Source of the DNA: JAVBMB01 sp031552995
GTDB taxonomy: Bacteria; Bacillota; Clostridia; Oscillospirales; Butyricicoccaceae
DNA: 17,625 nucleotides
Reading direction: 5' to 3'
NCBI GenBank assembly: GCA_031552995.1
Contig: JAVBMB010000060.1
Location: 1 to 17,625, forward strand
Below the pieces are notes generated by a model. That model was not told where the DNA came from and ran no database searches. It worked only from the letters and a program-made list of their open reading frames with translations. The position numbers and the translations under genes are program-made. This document shows, in pieces, positions 1 to 7,829 of the stretch (position 1 is its first letter; each line of letters starts with the position of its first letter).

Positions 1-1
1 C

Positions 2-373
2 AGCTTCGGTGATGTGCAGCCCGAAATGTACTATGCCCCATATATCGAGTGGGCGCAGGCAGAGGGCATAGTAATGGGTGTCGGAGAGAATCTGTTCGCC
101 CCGGACCGCAATATTTCCAGAGAGGACTTGGCGGTAATACTGTATCGTTACATCACGAAAATGGATAAGGCACTACCGAAAATACGCGAGTACGAGGCAT
201 TTGCCGACGAGGCGAGTATAGCTGGTTATGCCAACGAGGCAGTGATGGCTCTCTACTGCGCCGGCATTATCGACGGAAAGCCGGGCAAGCTGCTTGACCC
301 GAAGGGTCAGGCTACCCGCGCCGAAGTCGCAGCAATGCTCAACAGGTTTATCCTGGCGGTAGAAGCCAAGTGA
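2..373 (+). CDS. SLH-domain protein, C-terminal part (5' end outside window)
   Basis: The frame is open from the first base of the window, so this is the tail of a larger secreted protein; an internal GTG at 14 is not its real start. What is visible is two S-layer homology domains. The first has the typical pattern F-G-D-V, Y-Y-A-P-Y-I-E-W-A, G-I-V-M-G, F-A-P-D, I-S-R-E-D. The second begins F-A-D-E-A-S-I-A-G-Y and ends A-T-R-A-E-V-A-A-M-L-N-R-F. SLH domains bind pyruvylated secondary wall polymers and anchor proteins to the cell surface. The two domains closely resemble SLH2 and SLH3 of the protease encoded next on the same strand, which suggests tandem duplication. The cargo domain, and so the function, lies upstream and cannot be seen. 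It ends at a TGA, 142 bases before the next gene. Confidence 0.85.
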   Translation, partial: SFGDVQPEMYYAPYIEWAQAEGIVMGVGENLFAPDRNISREDLAVILYRYITKMDKALPKIREYEAFADEASIAGYANEAVMALYCAGIIDGKPGKLLDPKGQATRAEVAAMLNRFILAVEAK

Positions 374-439
374 CGGCAGTGTTCAGGTCATAGTGCCTCA
401 CCGAAAGCCTGCACGCGGCAAAGTACAAATAGAAAACGC

Positions 440-484
440 CTCCCTTCGGCCTGCCTGCAAAACCTGCCGGCAGGCCGGAGGGGG
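440..484. other. Long imperfect hairpin between the two SLH genes
   Basis: Bases 440-455 pair with 469-484 over 16 positions, including two G-U pairs on the + strand, with a 13-nt loop at 456-468. The stem is GC-rich (CGGCCTGCC against GGCAGGCCG in its inner part). On the + strand no U-run follows, so it is a poor intrinsic terminator for the upstream SLH gene. On the - strand it is followed by TTTTCTATTT, but no minus gene reads into it. It could be an attenuating or mRNA-stabilising structure between co-transcribed genes, or a dispersed palindromic repeat. The rest of 374-515 shows no clear promoter. Confidence 0.5.
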
Positions 485-515
485 CGTAAGCCTGTGAAAA
501 GCACCAGATATTTTT

Positions 516-3500
516 ATGGGGGAGTGGTCTCTTATCAAACGATTAGCTGTTATTTTATGTACGGTGATTCTTATGGCGCTTATTTCCGCCCCCGGCAACG
601 TGGCTGCCGGGCAAGAGGCTGATGAACTGTACGGACAAAATAGCGACGGAAGCGATGCCGCCAGCGATGGCTACATCGTAAGGCTTAAGGATAACATGCT
701 GTTTGCGGCAGCGATGACAACCGGGCAGGACGGCAGCGGAGCTTATATTGTGGTTGACAGCATCGAAGAGGCTGAGGCGCTTCCCGCGGACATTGTCGAA
801 TACATAGAGCCGAACTATATTGTCGAGCTGCTGGATTGGCCCCCGGATGACCCGTATTATCAGTCGGGACAATGGAACTTGCAGCAGACAGGCATGGGCA
901 AAGCCGATGAGCTTGGCCTGAAAGGCGCGAATGTCAAGGTTGCCTTCATAGACTCTGGCATTTTTAAAGCGCACGAGGATTTGGCCGAAGCGAATATCAC
1001 CGGCAAAAACTTTGCCGAAGACGGCAAAGCGTACACTGCCGACCTTACGGGGCACGGAACATTTGCGGCGGGAATCGTAGCCGCAAAATCAAACAACGGC
1101 AAGGGTATTGCCGGTATGGCACCCGACGCGCAAATTATGGCATACAGAGCTTTTATGGGTAAGACCACTACGATGGCTGCGGTTGTCAGCGCAATTGACG
1201 CCGCAGTGAATGACGGGTGCGATATCCTGAATATGAGCCTGGGGTCAACAAGCCCGTCTTCACTTTTGGAAGAGGCAATTGAAAGGGCGGAGGCCGCCGG
1301 GGTCATTATGGTGGCTGCTGTAGGCAACAGTGGAAGCGCCGTGTTAGTTTATCCGGCGGCCTATAACGAAGTCATAGGCGTAGGCTCGGTCAAAACAGGG
1401 CTTGTACGCTCCGACTTTTCGCAATACAACCGCTCGGTCTATGTGACAGCGCCGGGGGAAAATATCACAAGCCTCGGCTATGGCGGCGTTGCGGAATATG
1501 TATCGGGCAAGGGCACATCATACGCCGCCCCTGCTGTGGCGGGGCTGGCGGCGCTGGCGCTTGGGTATGATTCCGATATTACCGAGTACGGTATCAGATA
1601 TCTGCTAGAGACAACATCAAATGATGTAAACAACAATGGCTACGATATTTATTATGGCTACGGTGTAATTGACATAAACAGCTTTCTGACCGAGCTTACC
1701 CGCCCGTTCAGCCTTACATACAATCTCTCCGGGGGAATGCTGCCGGAAGGCGCAAAGATGGCATATTCGGTTAAAGATGATACATTCCTGCTGCCTGTAC
1801 CCACATTGCCGGGGCATATATTTGCCGGGTGGAGTACGTCCAGCGATTTAAGCGGCAGCAAGATATACTCTGTGCCGGCGGGATCTCTTGGCGACAGAAC
1901 ATATTTTGCCACATGGGCATTGCAGAGCAAGTTCGCGATAGACTCGGTTATGGTAAGCGGGCAGGCGGCAAAATGGAATGACGGCGGATATTATCAGGTA
2001 TATCTGCCTTACGGGTCAGATCTGGCGTCGCTGACCCATGCTAATATTTCTGTTGTTACTGCCGATAAAACCAGCACGGCAGGTGCGGTCAAGTCGCAGG
2101 ATGATATTAGCGGAGCTGAATGGAAAATTACGGTAACCAGCAATGAACTCGCCGCGCAGGATTACGAGCTGAGGGTCGGTATCATGCAGCTTCATGTTAA
2201 ATCAGGCCAGCTTGACCAGTCAGGCGCCGCTACGCCGTCATCGGTCGACGGCAAGACGGCGGCCGTCCCGTATTTCGCTTCGGTTAGCGCGTGGTTTGTC
2301 AACGGCGACGGGCAGGCCGCCCTGCCGGCGGACTTCGCATGCGAAGCGACCGTGATATCAGGAGGAGGAACGGTTTCCGTTGACACGGCGCTTCATACAG
2401 TGACATATATGCCGGCGTGGGAGGATTCCGGTGCCAACGTCGTTCTGCATGTTTTCGGGTCGTCGAACGGGCTGAAGACATTGGACTATGCGGAGGTTAC
2501 TGTCGCTGTCGCGGAGCATCCGCAAAGCTTGTCCGAAGCGGTTGACAGTGTAAGCTATGACAAGTATAAGGATAAAAAGACTGACATCATGCTGACGTTG
2601 TACGGCAACACGGTTGCAAGCGTGGGCCTTGACGGACGGACATTGTTGCCCGCTCAGTACAGCCTGTCGGAGGTTACAAGCGACGGGACAAATCTGCTAA
2701 CCCTGCCGGAAGCCGTTCTCGCGCCGCTTTCGCTTGGCGCGCATACCGTGCATATAGAGTTCAGCAGCGGCAGCCCCAGCGAGGTTGTTCTTACGGTTTC
2801 AGACAGCGCACCGCTGTACACCGTTACATTCATCGACCGGAAGAATATATATCACACAATCGCGAATGTCAGAGAGGGGAGTACCGTTTCGCTTCCCGCA
2901 GATCCGACACGCGACGGATATGATTTCGGCGGCTGGTATAACGGCAATGTCAAGTTTACCGGCACCTCAAAGGTTATGTCCAGCCTTTCGCTTGACGCAA
3001 AATGGACTGAGCAAGGAGGCAGCGGCAGCATCGGAGGAGGCGGCGGAGGTTCGCCTGCGCCAGTCCAGCCGACATTCCCGGCAAACGACGGAGAAATCAT
3101 GATTCCGTTCTCTCAAGAGGGCGCTATAGTCACCGTTGAGCTGTCTGAAGATGAGCTTGCTGACATTTTAGCCGGCAAAAAGAGCGTGCTTTCACTTGAC
3201 CTGACTGAAATCAAAGGCGCTGCGGCAGCAAACATCGACACTGCCTCAATGAGGTACATCGCCGAAAGCGGACTTGGAGTTGAGATAATCTTCCCGCAGG
3301 GGAAAATTATACTTGCCGGCGACGCGCTAAAAGCGGTGCTGACAAAGGCAAACGGCAGCAAGATTAACATAAGTGTCGAAAAGGTCGTGGAGTCCTCGCT
3401 GAGCCCGCAGCAGCGCATGGCGGTAGGCTCCGCACCGGTTTTCAATATATCAATCTCAAGCGGCGCCACCAAAATAACAACCTTTAACGATGCCGCAATC

Positions 3501-4244
3501 ACGGTTGCTCTGCCATACGAGCATAGTGGCGCAGGCAAAGCTGTCGTCTTCTATATCAAGGACGACGGTACACTGGAAAGAGTGCAATCTTCATACGACG
3601 CCGCTGAAAAAAAGGTGACAATTACGATTAACCATCTGTCACTCTTCGCTATCATGAGTGAGACTGAGACATGGGAGAACCCGTTTGCGGATGTCAGAGA
3701 GAGCGACTGGTTTTATAAGGATGTCGAGTACGCGGTGGCAAAAGGGCTGTTTAACGGCACATCGGCGAATGCGTTCAGCCCAAACCTGCCGGTGACACGC
3801 GGTATGCTTGTCGAGGTGCTGTATCGGCTAGACAGCCTAAACCCGGATCATAAAACCGGCGGCACGCACAGTATGAGCGATGTGCCGGAGGGCAGCTATT
3901 ACAGCGAGGCGCTCGGCTGGGCGGTTGAAAATGAACTTATCACAGGCTATAGCGACGGCACATTCCGCCCCGGCGAAAGCATTACGCGGCAAGACATGGC
4001 CGTGGTGCTTCGGCGCTATATGAATTATGTCAACGCCGATATTGTGCTGACTATGGAATACATCTCTTTCGCCGATGAGGATGCGATTGCGGGCTACGCA
4101 AAAGATGCGGTACAGACAATGTATAAACTCGGCGTCATCACCGGCGTCGGGGGTGAGCGAATCGACCCAGCCGGCAGCGCCACCCGCGTTCAGGTTGCGG
4201 CCATGCTGCACCGTTTTATTGAAAAGCTTAATCTTGCCGGCTGA
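516..4244 (+). CDS. Secreted subtilisin-like (S8) serine protease with Ig-like, InlB-type repeat and SLH domains
   Basis: A 1242-residue cell-surface protease. Residues 1-31 form a signal peptide. Residues 50-105 look like an I9-type propeptide, ending in the usual I-E-P-N-Y. The S8 catalytic domain spans about 110-390, with Asp146 (FIDSGI), His180 (GHGTFAAG), oxyanion Asn271 (AAVGNSG) and Ser335 (GTSYAAP): a complete triad. InlB B-repeat-like segments lie at about 396-468 and 767-832 (second: GYDFGGWYNGN). Between them are beta-sandwich regions, including one like the X2 domain at about 680-764. A Gly/Ser linker (834-846) leads to a beta-rich module (859-1047) of the type often found before SLH domains. 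Three SLH domains (about 1055-1106, 1120-1169, 1185-1239) anchor it to the secondary wall polymer. Substrate is unknown; roles in S-layer processing or nutrient proteolysis are both plausible. The start codon is doubtful (see the site at 518). Transcription ends at the hairpin at 4306-4343. Confidence 0.95.
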   Translation: MGEWSLIKRLAVILCTVILMALISAPGNVAAGQEADELYGQNSDGSDAASDGYIVRLKDNMLFAAAMTTGQDGSGAYIVVDSIEEAEALPADIVEYIEPNYIVELLDWPPDDPYYQSGQWNLQQTGMGKADELGLKGANVKVAFIDSGIFKAHEDLAEANITGKNFAEDGKAYTADLTGHGTFAAGIVAAKSNNGKGIAGMAPDAQIMAYRAFMGKTTTMAAVVSAIDAAVNDGCDILNMSLGSTSPSSLLEEAIERAEAAGVIMVAAVGNSGSAVLVYPAAYNEVIGVGSVKTGLVRSDFSQYNRSVYVTAPGENITSLGYGGVAEYVSGKGTSYAAPAVAGLAALALGYDSDITEYGIRYLLETTSNDVNNNGYDIYYGYGVIDINSFLTELTRPFSLTYNLSGGMLPEGAKMAYSVKDDTFLLPVPTLPGHIFAGWSTSSDLSGSKIYSVPAGSLGDRTYFATWALQSKFAIDSVMVSGQAAKWNDGGYYQVYLPYGSDLASLTHANISVVTADKTSTAGAVKSQDDISGAEWKITVTSNELAAQDYELRVGIMQLHVKSGQLDQSGAATPSSVDGKTAAVPYFASVSAWFVNGDGQAALPADFACEATVISGGGTVSVDTALHTVTYMPAWEDSGANVVLHVFGSSNGLKTLDYAEVTVAVAEHPQSLSEAVDSVSYDKYKDKKTDIMLTLYGNTVASVGLDGRTLLPAQYSLSEVTSDGTNLLTLPEAVLAPLSLGAHTVHIEFSSGSPSEVVLTVSDSAPLYTVTFIDRKNIYHTIANVREGSTVSLPADPTRDGYDFGGWYNGNVKFTGTSKVMSSLSLDAKWTEQGGSGSIGGGGGGSPAPVQPTFPANDGEIMIPFSQEGAIVTVELSEDELADILAGKKSVLSLDLTEIKGAAAANIDTASMRYIAESGLGVEIIFPQGKIILAGDALKAVLTKANGSKINISVEKVVESSLSPQQRMAVGSAPVFNISISSGATKITTFNDAAITVALPYEHSGAGKAVVFYIKDDGTLERVQSSYDAAEKKVTITINHLSLFAIMSETETWENPFADVRESDWFYKDVEYAVAKGLFNGTSANAFSPNLPVTRGMLVEVLYRLDSLNPDHKTGGTHSMSDVPEGSYYSEALGWAVENELITGYSDGTFRPGESITRQDMAVVLRRYMNYVNADIVLTMEYISFADEDAIAGYAKDAVQTMYKLGVITGVGGERIDPAGSATRVQVAAMLHRFIEKLNLAG
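518..524 (+). promoter_or_regulatory. Misplaced Shine-Dalgarno sequence inside the annotated start of the SLH protease
   Basis: GGGGGAG begins within the only in-frame ATG (516-518) and lies 9 nt before the ATC codon at 534. The ATG itself has no Shine-Dalgarno sequence at normal distance (CCAGATATTTTT precedes it). Starting at 534 would give a typical signal peptide, (M)KRLAVILCTVILM. So either the ATG start is used inefficiently, or a non-canonical ATC start is used, or a base change altered an original ATG. An in-frame TGA at 495 rules out starts farther upstream. Confidence 0.3.
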
Positions 4245-4305
4245 CAATGCGGCCGCGCCGCAAAAAAAATGAACTGCTCTCTACTCCCTTTTTACCCATA
4301 ACGCA

Positions 4306-4343
4306 AAACGAAGCCCGCCGAGTTAATTCGGCGGGCTTCGTTT
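4306..4343. terminator. Bidirectional rho-independent terminator between convergent genes
   Basis: A perfect 16-bp stem (4306-4321 with 4328-4343) has a 6-nt loop, GTTAAT. The stem core is GAAGCCCGCCGA. T-rich sequence follows on both strands: TTTATAATAAATATTTA on +, and TTTTGCG on -. It sits between the stop of the SLH protease (4244, +) and the stop of the M15 peptidase (4355, -), so it serves both. A smaller GC hairpin (4248-4253 with 4257-4262) just after the protease stop is followed by an A-run on + and probably adds little. Confidence 0.9.
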
Positions 4344-4354
4344 ATAATAAATAT

Positions 4355-5704
4355 TTATTCACCGAAGAATGAGAAGTGCATATAGTCGTTGCTGCTCTTC
4401 CACGCGTTGCCGCCCCACGCAAAGCCATATTTCGCAAATGCCGCGACGACGTCGCCGTCCGGGGGAATAGAGTATTTGTTCACGCCGGGCTTCCACAGCG
4501 AGCCGGCCAATATGACGCCGTCTTTAATCATCATGTTTTCGTTCGCATTAATGTCTACAGCTACGCCCCAGTTGTGCTCGGATGTGCCGCCGCGCCAGGC
4601 ATATCCGCCTATCGAGTATATCGGAAACTTTTCTGGCCCGTTGTATATCTCTTCAAATATCAGCTTTACCGTCTCGGCAATGTTTTTATGCACTGTTACG
4701 CTGCGCGTCGTCGAAACCTTCACACCGTCCGTGTTGTAGTTCCACACGTTGACAGTAACAGACACCATATGCTTTGAAGCCTCTTCGCTGCTTGTGTACA
4801 CAGGGGTGCTTAGCGAGCCGAATATCTGCTCGTACTTTTGATTGTACGCCGCTTTAGCCGCAGCCTTTTTCTGTGAATAATCGCCGCTTTTGCCATAACT
4901 CTGCGAAGAGCCGCTGCCCTTGTAGCCGGGTGTATAAGTGAAGTTGCGTGTATTGTCAAAATCGCCGTTTATTATAGCGTTATACACGCGAAAAGCCATA
5001 ACAATAGCCTGCTCGCGCGATGTTTTGCCATTGGGGTCAAGCTTTGTGTCGCCGACGCCGTTTGTGATGTCCGCGCCAATCATCACGCACGAGGGACTTA
5101 CCGCCCATGACTGGATTTGATGCGTGTCGTCAAAGCTCTTCAAGACATATTTTACAAAAGCATCCTGTACATCGGGCTTAATATCAAGCGATGAGAGCAG
5201 ATTATTGAGCAGCTTGAACATTTCCTGACGCGTTATCGGGTTATCAGGCAGATATTCGCCGTTGCCATAGCCGTCGACGATTCCCAGAGCGTAAGCCATC
5301 AAAACCTCAGGGTCATCACAGTCCGCAAATGTGCCGTCAGGCATGTCGGGATACTCCTGCGAAAACAGGGCATAAAGCTGCATTGATATGTAGCAGAACT
5401 CAAGCCGTGTAACCGGCTCATCAAGCGGCATGTCCTCAAACAGCTCCGGGATAAGGCCCAGCTTGTCCGAAACGTTGATATATTCCTTAGCCCATGATGA
5501 GTAACTGCCATAAGAACTGTCTGAAGACTTGCGCGGCCGCTGTCTGCTGTAAGAATGCGACCTGCTGTTTCTGCGGGCAGCGTAAACGGTTTCGGCACCG
5601 GCGCCCTCATCATCAATCCACAGTGCACCGGCAGGCAGTGCAGAGACCGCAAGCATAAAAACCATACTGATTGCGACAATATGTTTTATTGCATTTTTCG
5701 GCAT
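4355..5704 (-). CDS. Secreted SLH-anchored M15-family peptidoglycan peptidase (VanY/CwlK-like)
   Basis: 449 residues from the chosen start. The C-terminal domain (about 320-449) carries the M15 zinc-site pattern S-E-H-N-W-G-V-A-V-D (His377, Asp384) and D-Y-M-H-F (His443). The D-x-M-H-F form is closer to the L-Ala-D-Glu/D-Ala-D-Ala peptidases of the M15C/M15_4 groups than to the E-x-W-H form of VanX. It should cleave peptide stems of peptidoglycan outside the membrane. Residues 1-28 form a signal peptide (basic end, hydrophobic core, ALPAGA). A Ser/Arg/Tyr-rich basic stretch (about 43-70) precedes three divergent SLH domains (about 68-118, 126-172, 190-245) and a Ser/Gly/Tyr linker. An ATG at 5758 would add 18 residues but lacks a ribosome binding site, whereas the ATG at 5704 has GGAGAG 4 nt upstream. 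It is convergent with the SLH protease and shares its terminator. Confidence 0.9.
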   Translation of the reverse strand: MPKNAIKHIVAISMVFMLAVSALPAGALWIDDEGAGAETVYAARRNSRSHSYSRQRPRKSSDSSYGSYSSWAKEYINVSDKLGLIPELFEDMPLDEPVTRLEFCYISMQLYALFSQEYPDMPDGTFADCDDPEVLMAYALGIVDGYGNGEYLPDNPITRQEMFKLLNNLLSSLDIKPDVQDAFVKYVLKSFDDTHQIQSWAVSPSCVMIGADITNGVGDTKLDPNGKTSREQAIVMAFRVYNAIINGDFDNTRNFTYTPGYKGSGSSQSYGKSGDYSQKKAAAKAAYNQKYEQIFGSLSTPVYTSSEEASKHMVSVTVNVWNYNTDGVKVSTTRSVTVHKNIAETVKLIFEEIYNGPEKFPIYSIGGYAWRGGTSEHNWGVAVDINANENMMIKDGVILAGSLWKPGVNKYSIPPDGDVVAAFAKYGFAWGGNAWKSSNDYMHFSFFGE

Positions 5705-5708
5705 ATAA

Positions 5709-5714
5709 CTCTCC
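5709..5714 (-). promoter_or_regulatory. Ribosome binding site that fixes the M15 peptidase start
   Basis: On the minus strand the sequence reads GGAGAG-TTAT-ATG, so GGAGAG lies 4 nt before the ATG at 5704. The in-frame ATG at 5758 is preceded by AT-rich sequence (TATAATATTATTA) with no Shine-Dalgarno element and overlaps the likely promoter, so 5704 is preferred. Confidence 0.7.
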
Positions 5715-5765
5715 GCGTTCTTTGATAGATTTTGTAGAAAAGCGTATATTTTGCCCATTAATAAT

Positions 5766-5795
5766 ATTATAATGGCCGCAATGCAAAAAAGGCAA
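5766..5795 (-). promoter_or_regulatory. Putative sigma-A promoter of the M15 peptidase gene
   Basis: On the minus strand a perfect -10 TATAAT lies at 5766-5771 and a -35-like TTGCCT at 5790-5795, separated by 18 nt. This would give a leader of roughly 55 nt before the ATG at 5704. The -35 matches consensus in 4 of 6 positions. Confidence 0.5.
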
Positions 5796-5875
5796 GTGCA
5801 GACGCCGGGCGAAAGACGCGCGGAAATGATATGTTTTTCGGTATGATTTTGTCAGAGACGTTATAGCAAGCAACA

Positions 5876-5907
5876 TAAAACCCGCTGAAATCAAGGGCTT
5901 CAGCGGG
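5876..5907 (-). terminator. Rho-independent terminator for the minus-strand dehydrogenase/hydrolase operon
   Basis: CCCGCTGAA (5881-5889) pairs perfectly with TTCAGCGGG (5899-5907) around a 9-nt loop. On the minus strand the stem is followed by TTTTAT, as expected for an intrinsic terminator; the + strand has no T-run. It lies about 310 bases beyond the stop of the cysteine hydrolase, so that transcript would have a long 3' untranslated tail. Confidence 0.6.
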
Positions 5908-6214
5908 CCTGAGGATAAAATATGGCAGCGGCAGTATCATAACGCATGTAATTTCGGCATGCAACAGAATGAAAAAATATAAGTAAAATAATGTAAAACG
6001 AGTGTGTTTTGTTACTTTTTGCGGAGTTTTTATGGATAATTATTGCAAAACGGATAAAGAACCGATTTATTTGTTTCTGCTTGGAACAATATATATGGCA
6101 ACCGAAATGACTGTCAAAAGGAAAGCCGTTGCACAGTGTAAATCACCATTTTTGGCGCGATTTTTGCATTTTCGCCGCCGATGAAAGGCGGAAATGATGT
6201 AAAGCCAAACCGCA

Positions 6215-6760
6215 TTACAGCTTGTGATTTTGAAGGCAAATATGGCACATGTGCATCGCTTTAAGCGCGTTGTTGTGATTTTCCGGCGATGTACCGGCGC
6301 AACACGATGCGTCGACGGTTATCTTTACCTCCGGCACGGCGGCTTTGATGAGCAAGGCATTAGAGATTACACAGATATCGGTACACAACCCGGCAATAAC
6401 TATCTCGTCAATTGTGTGTTTTTTGCCCAGTACGGCGATTTGATTTGCAAGCTCAAGCGAACCGAATGCCGGCTTTTTGATTGTATACGCCACCTTGCTA
6501 GCACATTCTGCCAGCGCCTGCGCCACTTCGGGATGCAGCTGCCATCCGGCGCTGTTTTCAATGCAGTGTCTGACAGGCAGTATTTGCCCCTCCTGCGTGG
6601 ACAGATAGTCCTCGCCGTGTGTGTCATAAGTGACTGCGATAATCCCGTCAAACTCACGTATCAGTTTCGCTATGTTCGGTACGACTTTCAGTGCGTCACA
6701 GGAACCGAGCGACCCGCTGATAAAATCAATTTGCATATCCACAACAACAAGCAGTTTCAT
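6215..6760 (-). CDS. Nicotinamidase-like cysteine hydrolase (isochorismatase superfamily)
   Basis: 181 residues, the normal length for single-domain isochorismatase-fold hydrolases. The N-terminus LLVVVDMQIDF supplies catalytic Asp8. YDTHGEDY with LPVRHC gives likely metal ligands Asp46, His48 and His65, as in nicotinamidases (PncA). Lys95 or Lys96 (IKKPAFGS) and Cys130 (GLCTDICV) complete the Asp-Lys-Cys triad. Nicotinamide to nicotinate hydrolysis (NAD salvage) is the best guess, but a related amidase activity is possible because the superfamily is broad. The start at 6760 is supported by GGGGGA 6 nt upstream. The reading frame continues upstream without a stop, but that extension lies inside the dehydrogenase gene in another frame. 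It follows the dehydrogenase by 95 bases and is probably co-transcribed. Confidence 0.88.
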   Translation of the reverse strand: MKLLVVVDMQIDFISGSLGSCDALKVVPNIAKLIREFDGIIAVTYDTHGEDYLSTQEGQILPVRHCIENSAGWQLHPEVAQALAECASKVAYTIKKPAFGSLELANQIAVLGKKHTIDEIVIAGLCTDICVISNALLIKAAVPEVKITVDASCCAGTSPENHNNALKAMHMCHICLQNHKL

Positions 6761-6855
6761 ATTATTCCCCCGGGCATTTTTATTCCGGCAGGGGATACAT
6801 TGCGTCATCCCTCGGCGCGGCTTATTGCCTAAAAAAACGATTTGGCAAACTCCCG

Positions 6856-7623
6856 TCAAAAACCTAAAAAACCGCCGTCCACAGGTATAATCGCCCCGCT
6901 TACATAATCGGAAGCAGCACTGGCAAGGAAAACGACGGCTCCCTTTAGGTCGTCTCCCTTGCCCCACCTTCCGGCTGGGATGCGCGTAGTCATATACTTG
7001 CCGTACTCGGTATCGATGAGGTCCTCGGTCAGCTTTGTAGACATATATCCCGGGGCTATCGCATTTACATTGATGCCGCCGGAGCACCATTCGTTTGACA
7101 AGGCTTTTGTCAGCTGCATGACCCCGCCCTTGCTGGCAGAATACGCCGGAATGTTCTTGCTGCCGATAAACGAGGTCATTGAGGCGACATTGATAATCTT
7201 GCCGCTACCCCTCTCAAGCATATGCCTTGCCACCGCCTGCGCGGCGAAAAATGAGGCGCTTAGATTGACATCGACAATACTCTTCCATTTATCGGCGGGG
7301 TAGGAGATTGCCTCGTTCCTGAACTGTATTCCGGCTCCGTTTAAAAGGATATCTATCTTGCCAAGTGTCGAAATTGTACTGTCAACGGCGGCGTTAAGCG
7401 AGCTTTCATCGCAAAGGTCACACTGAACCGAATAAAAGCCTGCAGCCGCCCCGCCAAACTGTGCGGCCATTTTGTGCACATCAGGTGAGATATCAAGCAG
7501 CATTACCGCAGCCCCGGCTTCGTTTAGCGCCATGGCCATGCTGTGGCAAAGCCCGGTGTCGTTGGAAACCCCGGTTACAAGCGCGGTTTTTGATTCTAGC
7601 GAAAACATTTTTCCTATATCCAT
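6856..7623 (-). CDS. Short-chain dehydrogenase/reductase, KduD-like (2-dehydro-3-deoxy-D-gluconate 5-dehydrogenase type)
   Basis: 255 residues, a classical-length SDR with a Rossmann fold. The active site is Asn120, Ser148 (NVASMTS), Tyr161 and Lys165 (YSASK). NGAG at 95-98 replaces the usual NNAG. Asp44 at the end of beta-2 predicts preference for NAD(H). The segments FSLESKTALVTG, NVNAIAPGYMST, IPAGRWG and FLASAASDYVSG match the KduD/gluconate 5-dehydrogenase subgroup, suggesting a sugar-acid substrate. No other uronate or pectin-degradation genes are adjacent, so the substrate is open. The glycine-rich loop is unusual: TGVSNDTGLCHS is about two residues longer than TGxxxGxG and resembles the enoyl-ACP reductase (FabI) type. 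The start at 7623 has GAGG 6 nt upstream. It is the first gene of a two-gene minus-strand unit with the cysteine hydrolase. Confidence 0.9.
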   Translation of the reverse strand: MDIGKMFSLESKTALVTGVSNDTGLCHSMAMALNEAGAAVMLLDISPDVHKMAAQFGGAAAGFYSVQCDLCDESSLNAAVDSTISTLGKIDILLNGAGIQFRNEAISYPADKWKSIVDVNLSASFFAAQAVARHMLERGSGKIINVASMTSFIGSKNIPAYSASKGGVMQLTKALSNEWCSGGINVNAIAPGYMSTKLTEDLIDTEYGKYMTTRIPAGRWGKGDDLKGAVVFLASAASDYVSGAIIPVDGGFLGF

Positions 7624-7829
7624 AGCAAGCCTCGTTATTTCAAAATATTAATAGCAAAATGGCAAAAAAAGCAAGTATCAACCTTACTGACATTGCGGGC
7701 GACGAAGTTATCAGCAAACTGTGTCGACATGTGCACACCGTGGCAGATTAATAATCGGAACAAAGATGGCGGCTGTGTGCTTAAACGCTTACAGGTTAAG
7801 AGGAGTGCGGACCGAAAACATTTTAATAA

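Larger units (their letters stand above)
5759..6214. other. 456-bp intergenic region between the M15 peptidase and the cysteine hydrolase
   Basis: It holds the M15 promoter (5766-5795) and a minus-strand terminator hairpin (5876-5907). The remainder (5908-6214) is AT-rich with no convincing conserved gene. One 50-codon + strand frame, 6032-6184, has GGAG five bases before its ATG and encodes a basic peptide starting M-D-N-Y-C-K-T-D-K-E; nothing in it is recognisable, and it could be a small protein or chance. No repeats or mobile-element ends were seen. Confidence 0.5.

Noticed and set aside
555..1327. Long antisense open frames inside the SLH protease gene
   Set aside because: They lie opposite a gene with intact S8 catalytic motifs, have no recognisable domains, and are explained by the GC-rich codon pattern of the sense strand. 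The same applies to 3113-3538 and 3837-4247.
6224..6832. 202-codon + strand frame opposite the cysteine hydrolase
   Set aside because: The minus-strand gene has all catalytic residues and a good ribosome binding site; the plus frame shows no family features.
6761..7090. N-terminal extension of the cysteine hydrolase to 7090
   Set aside because: The extra 110 residues would overlap the dehydrogenase gene out of frame, carry no domain, and the ATG at 6760 has a strong ribosome binding site.
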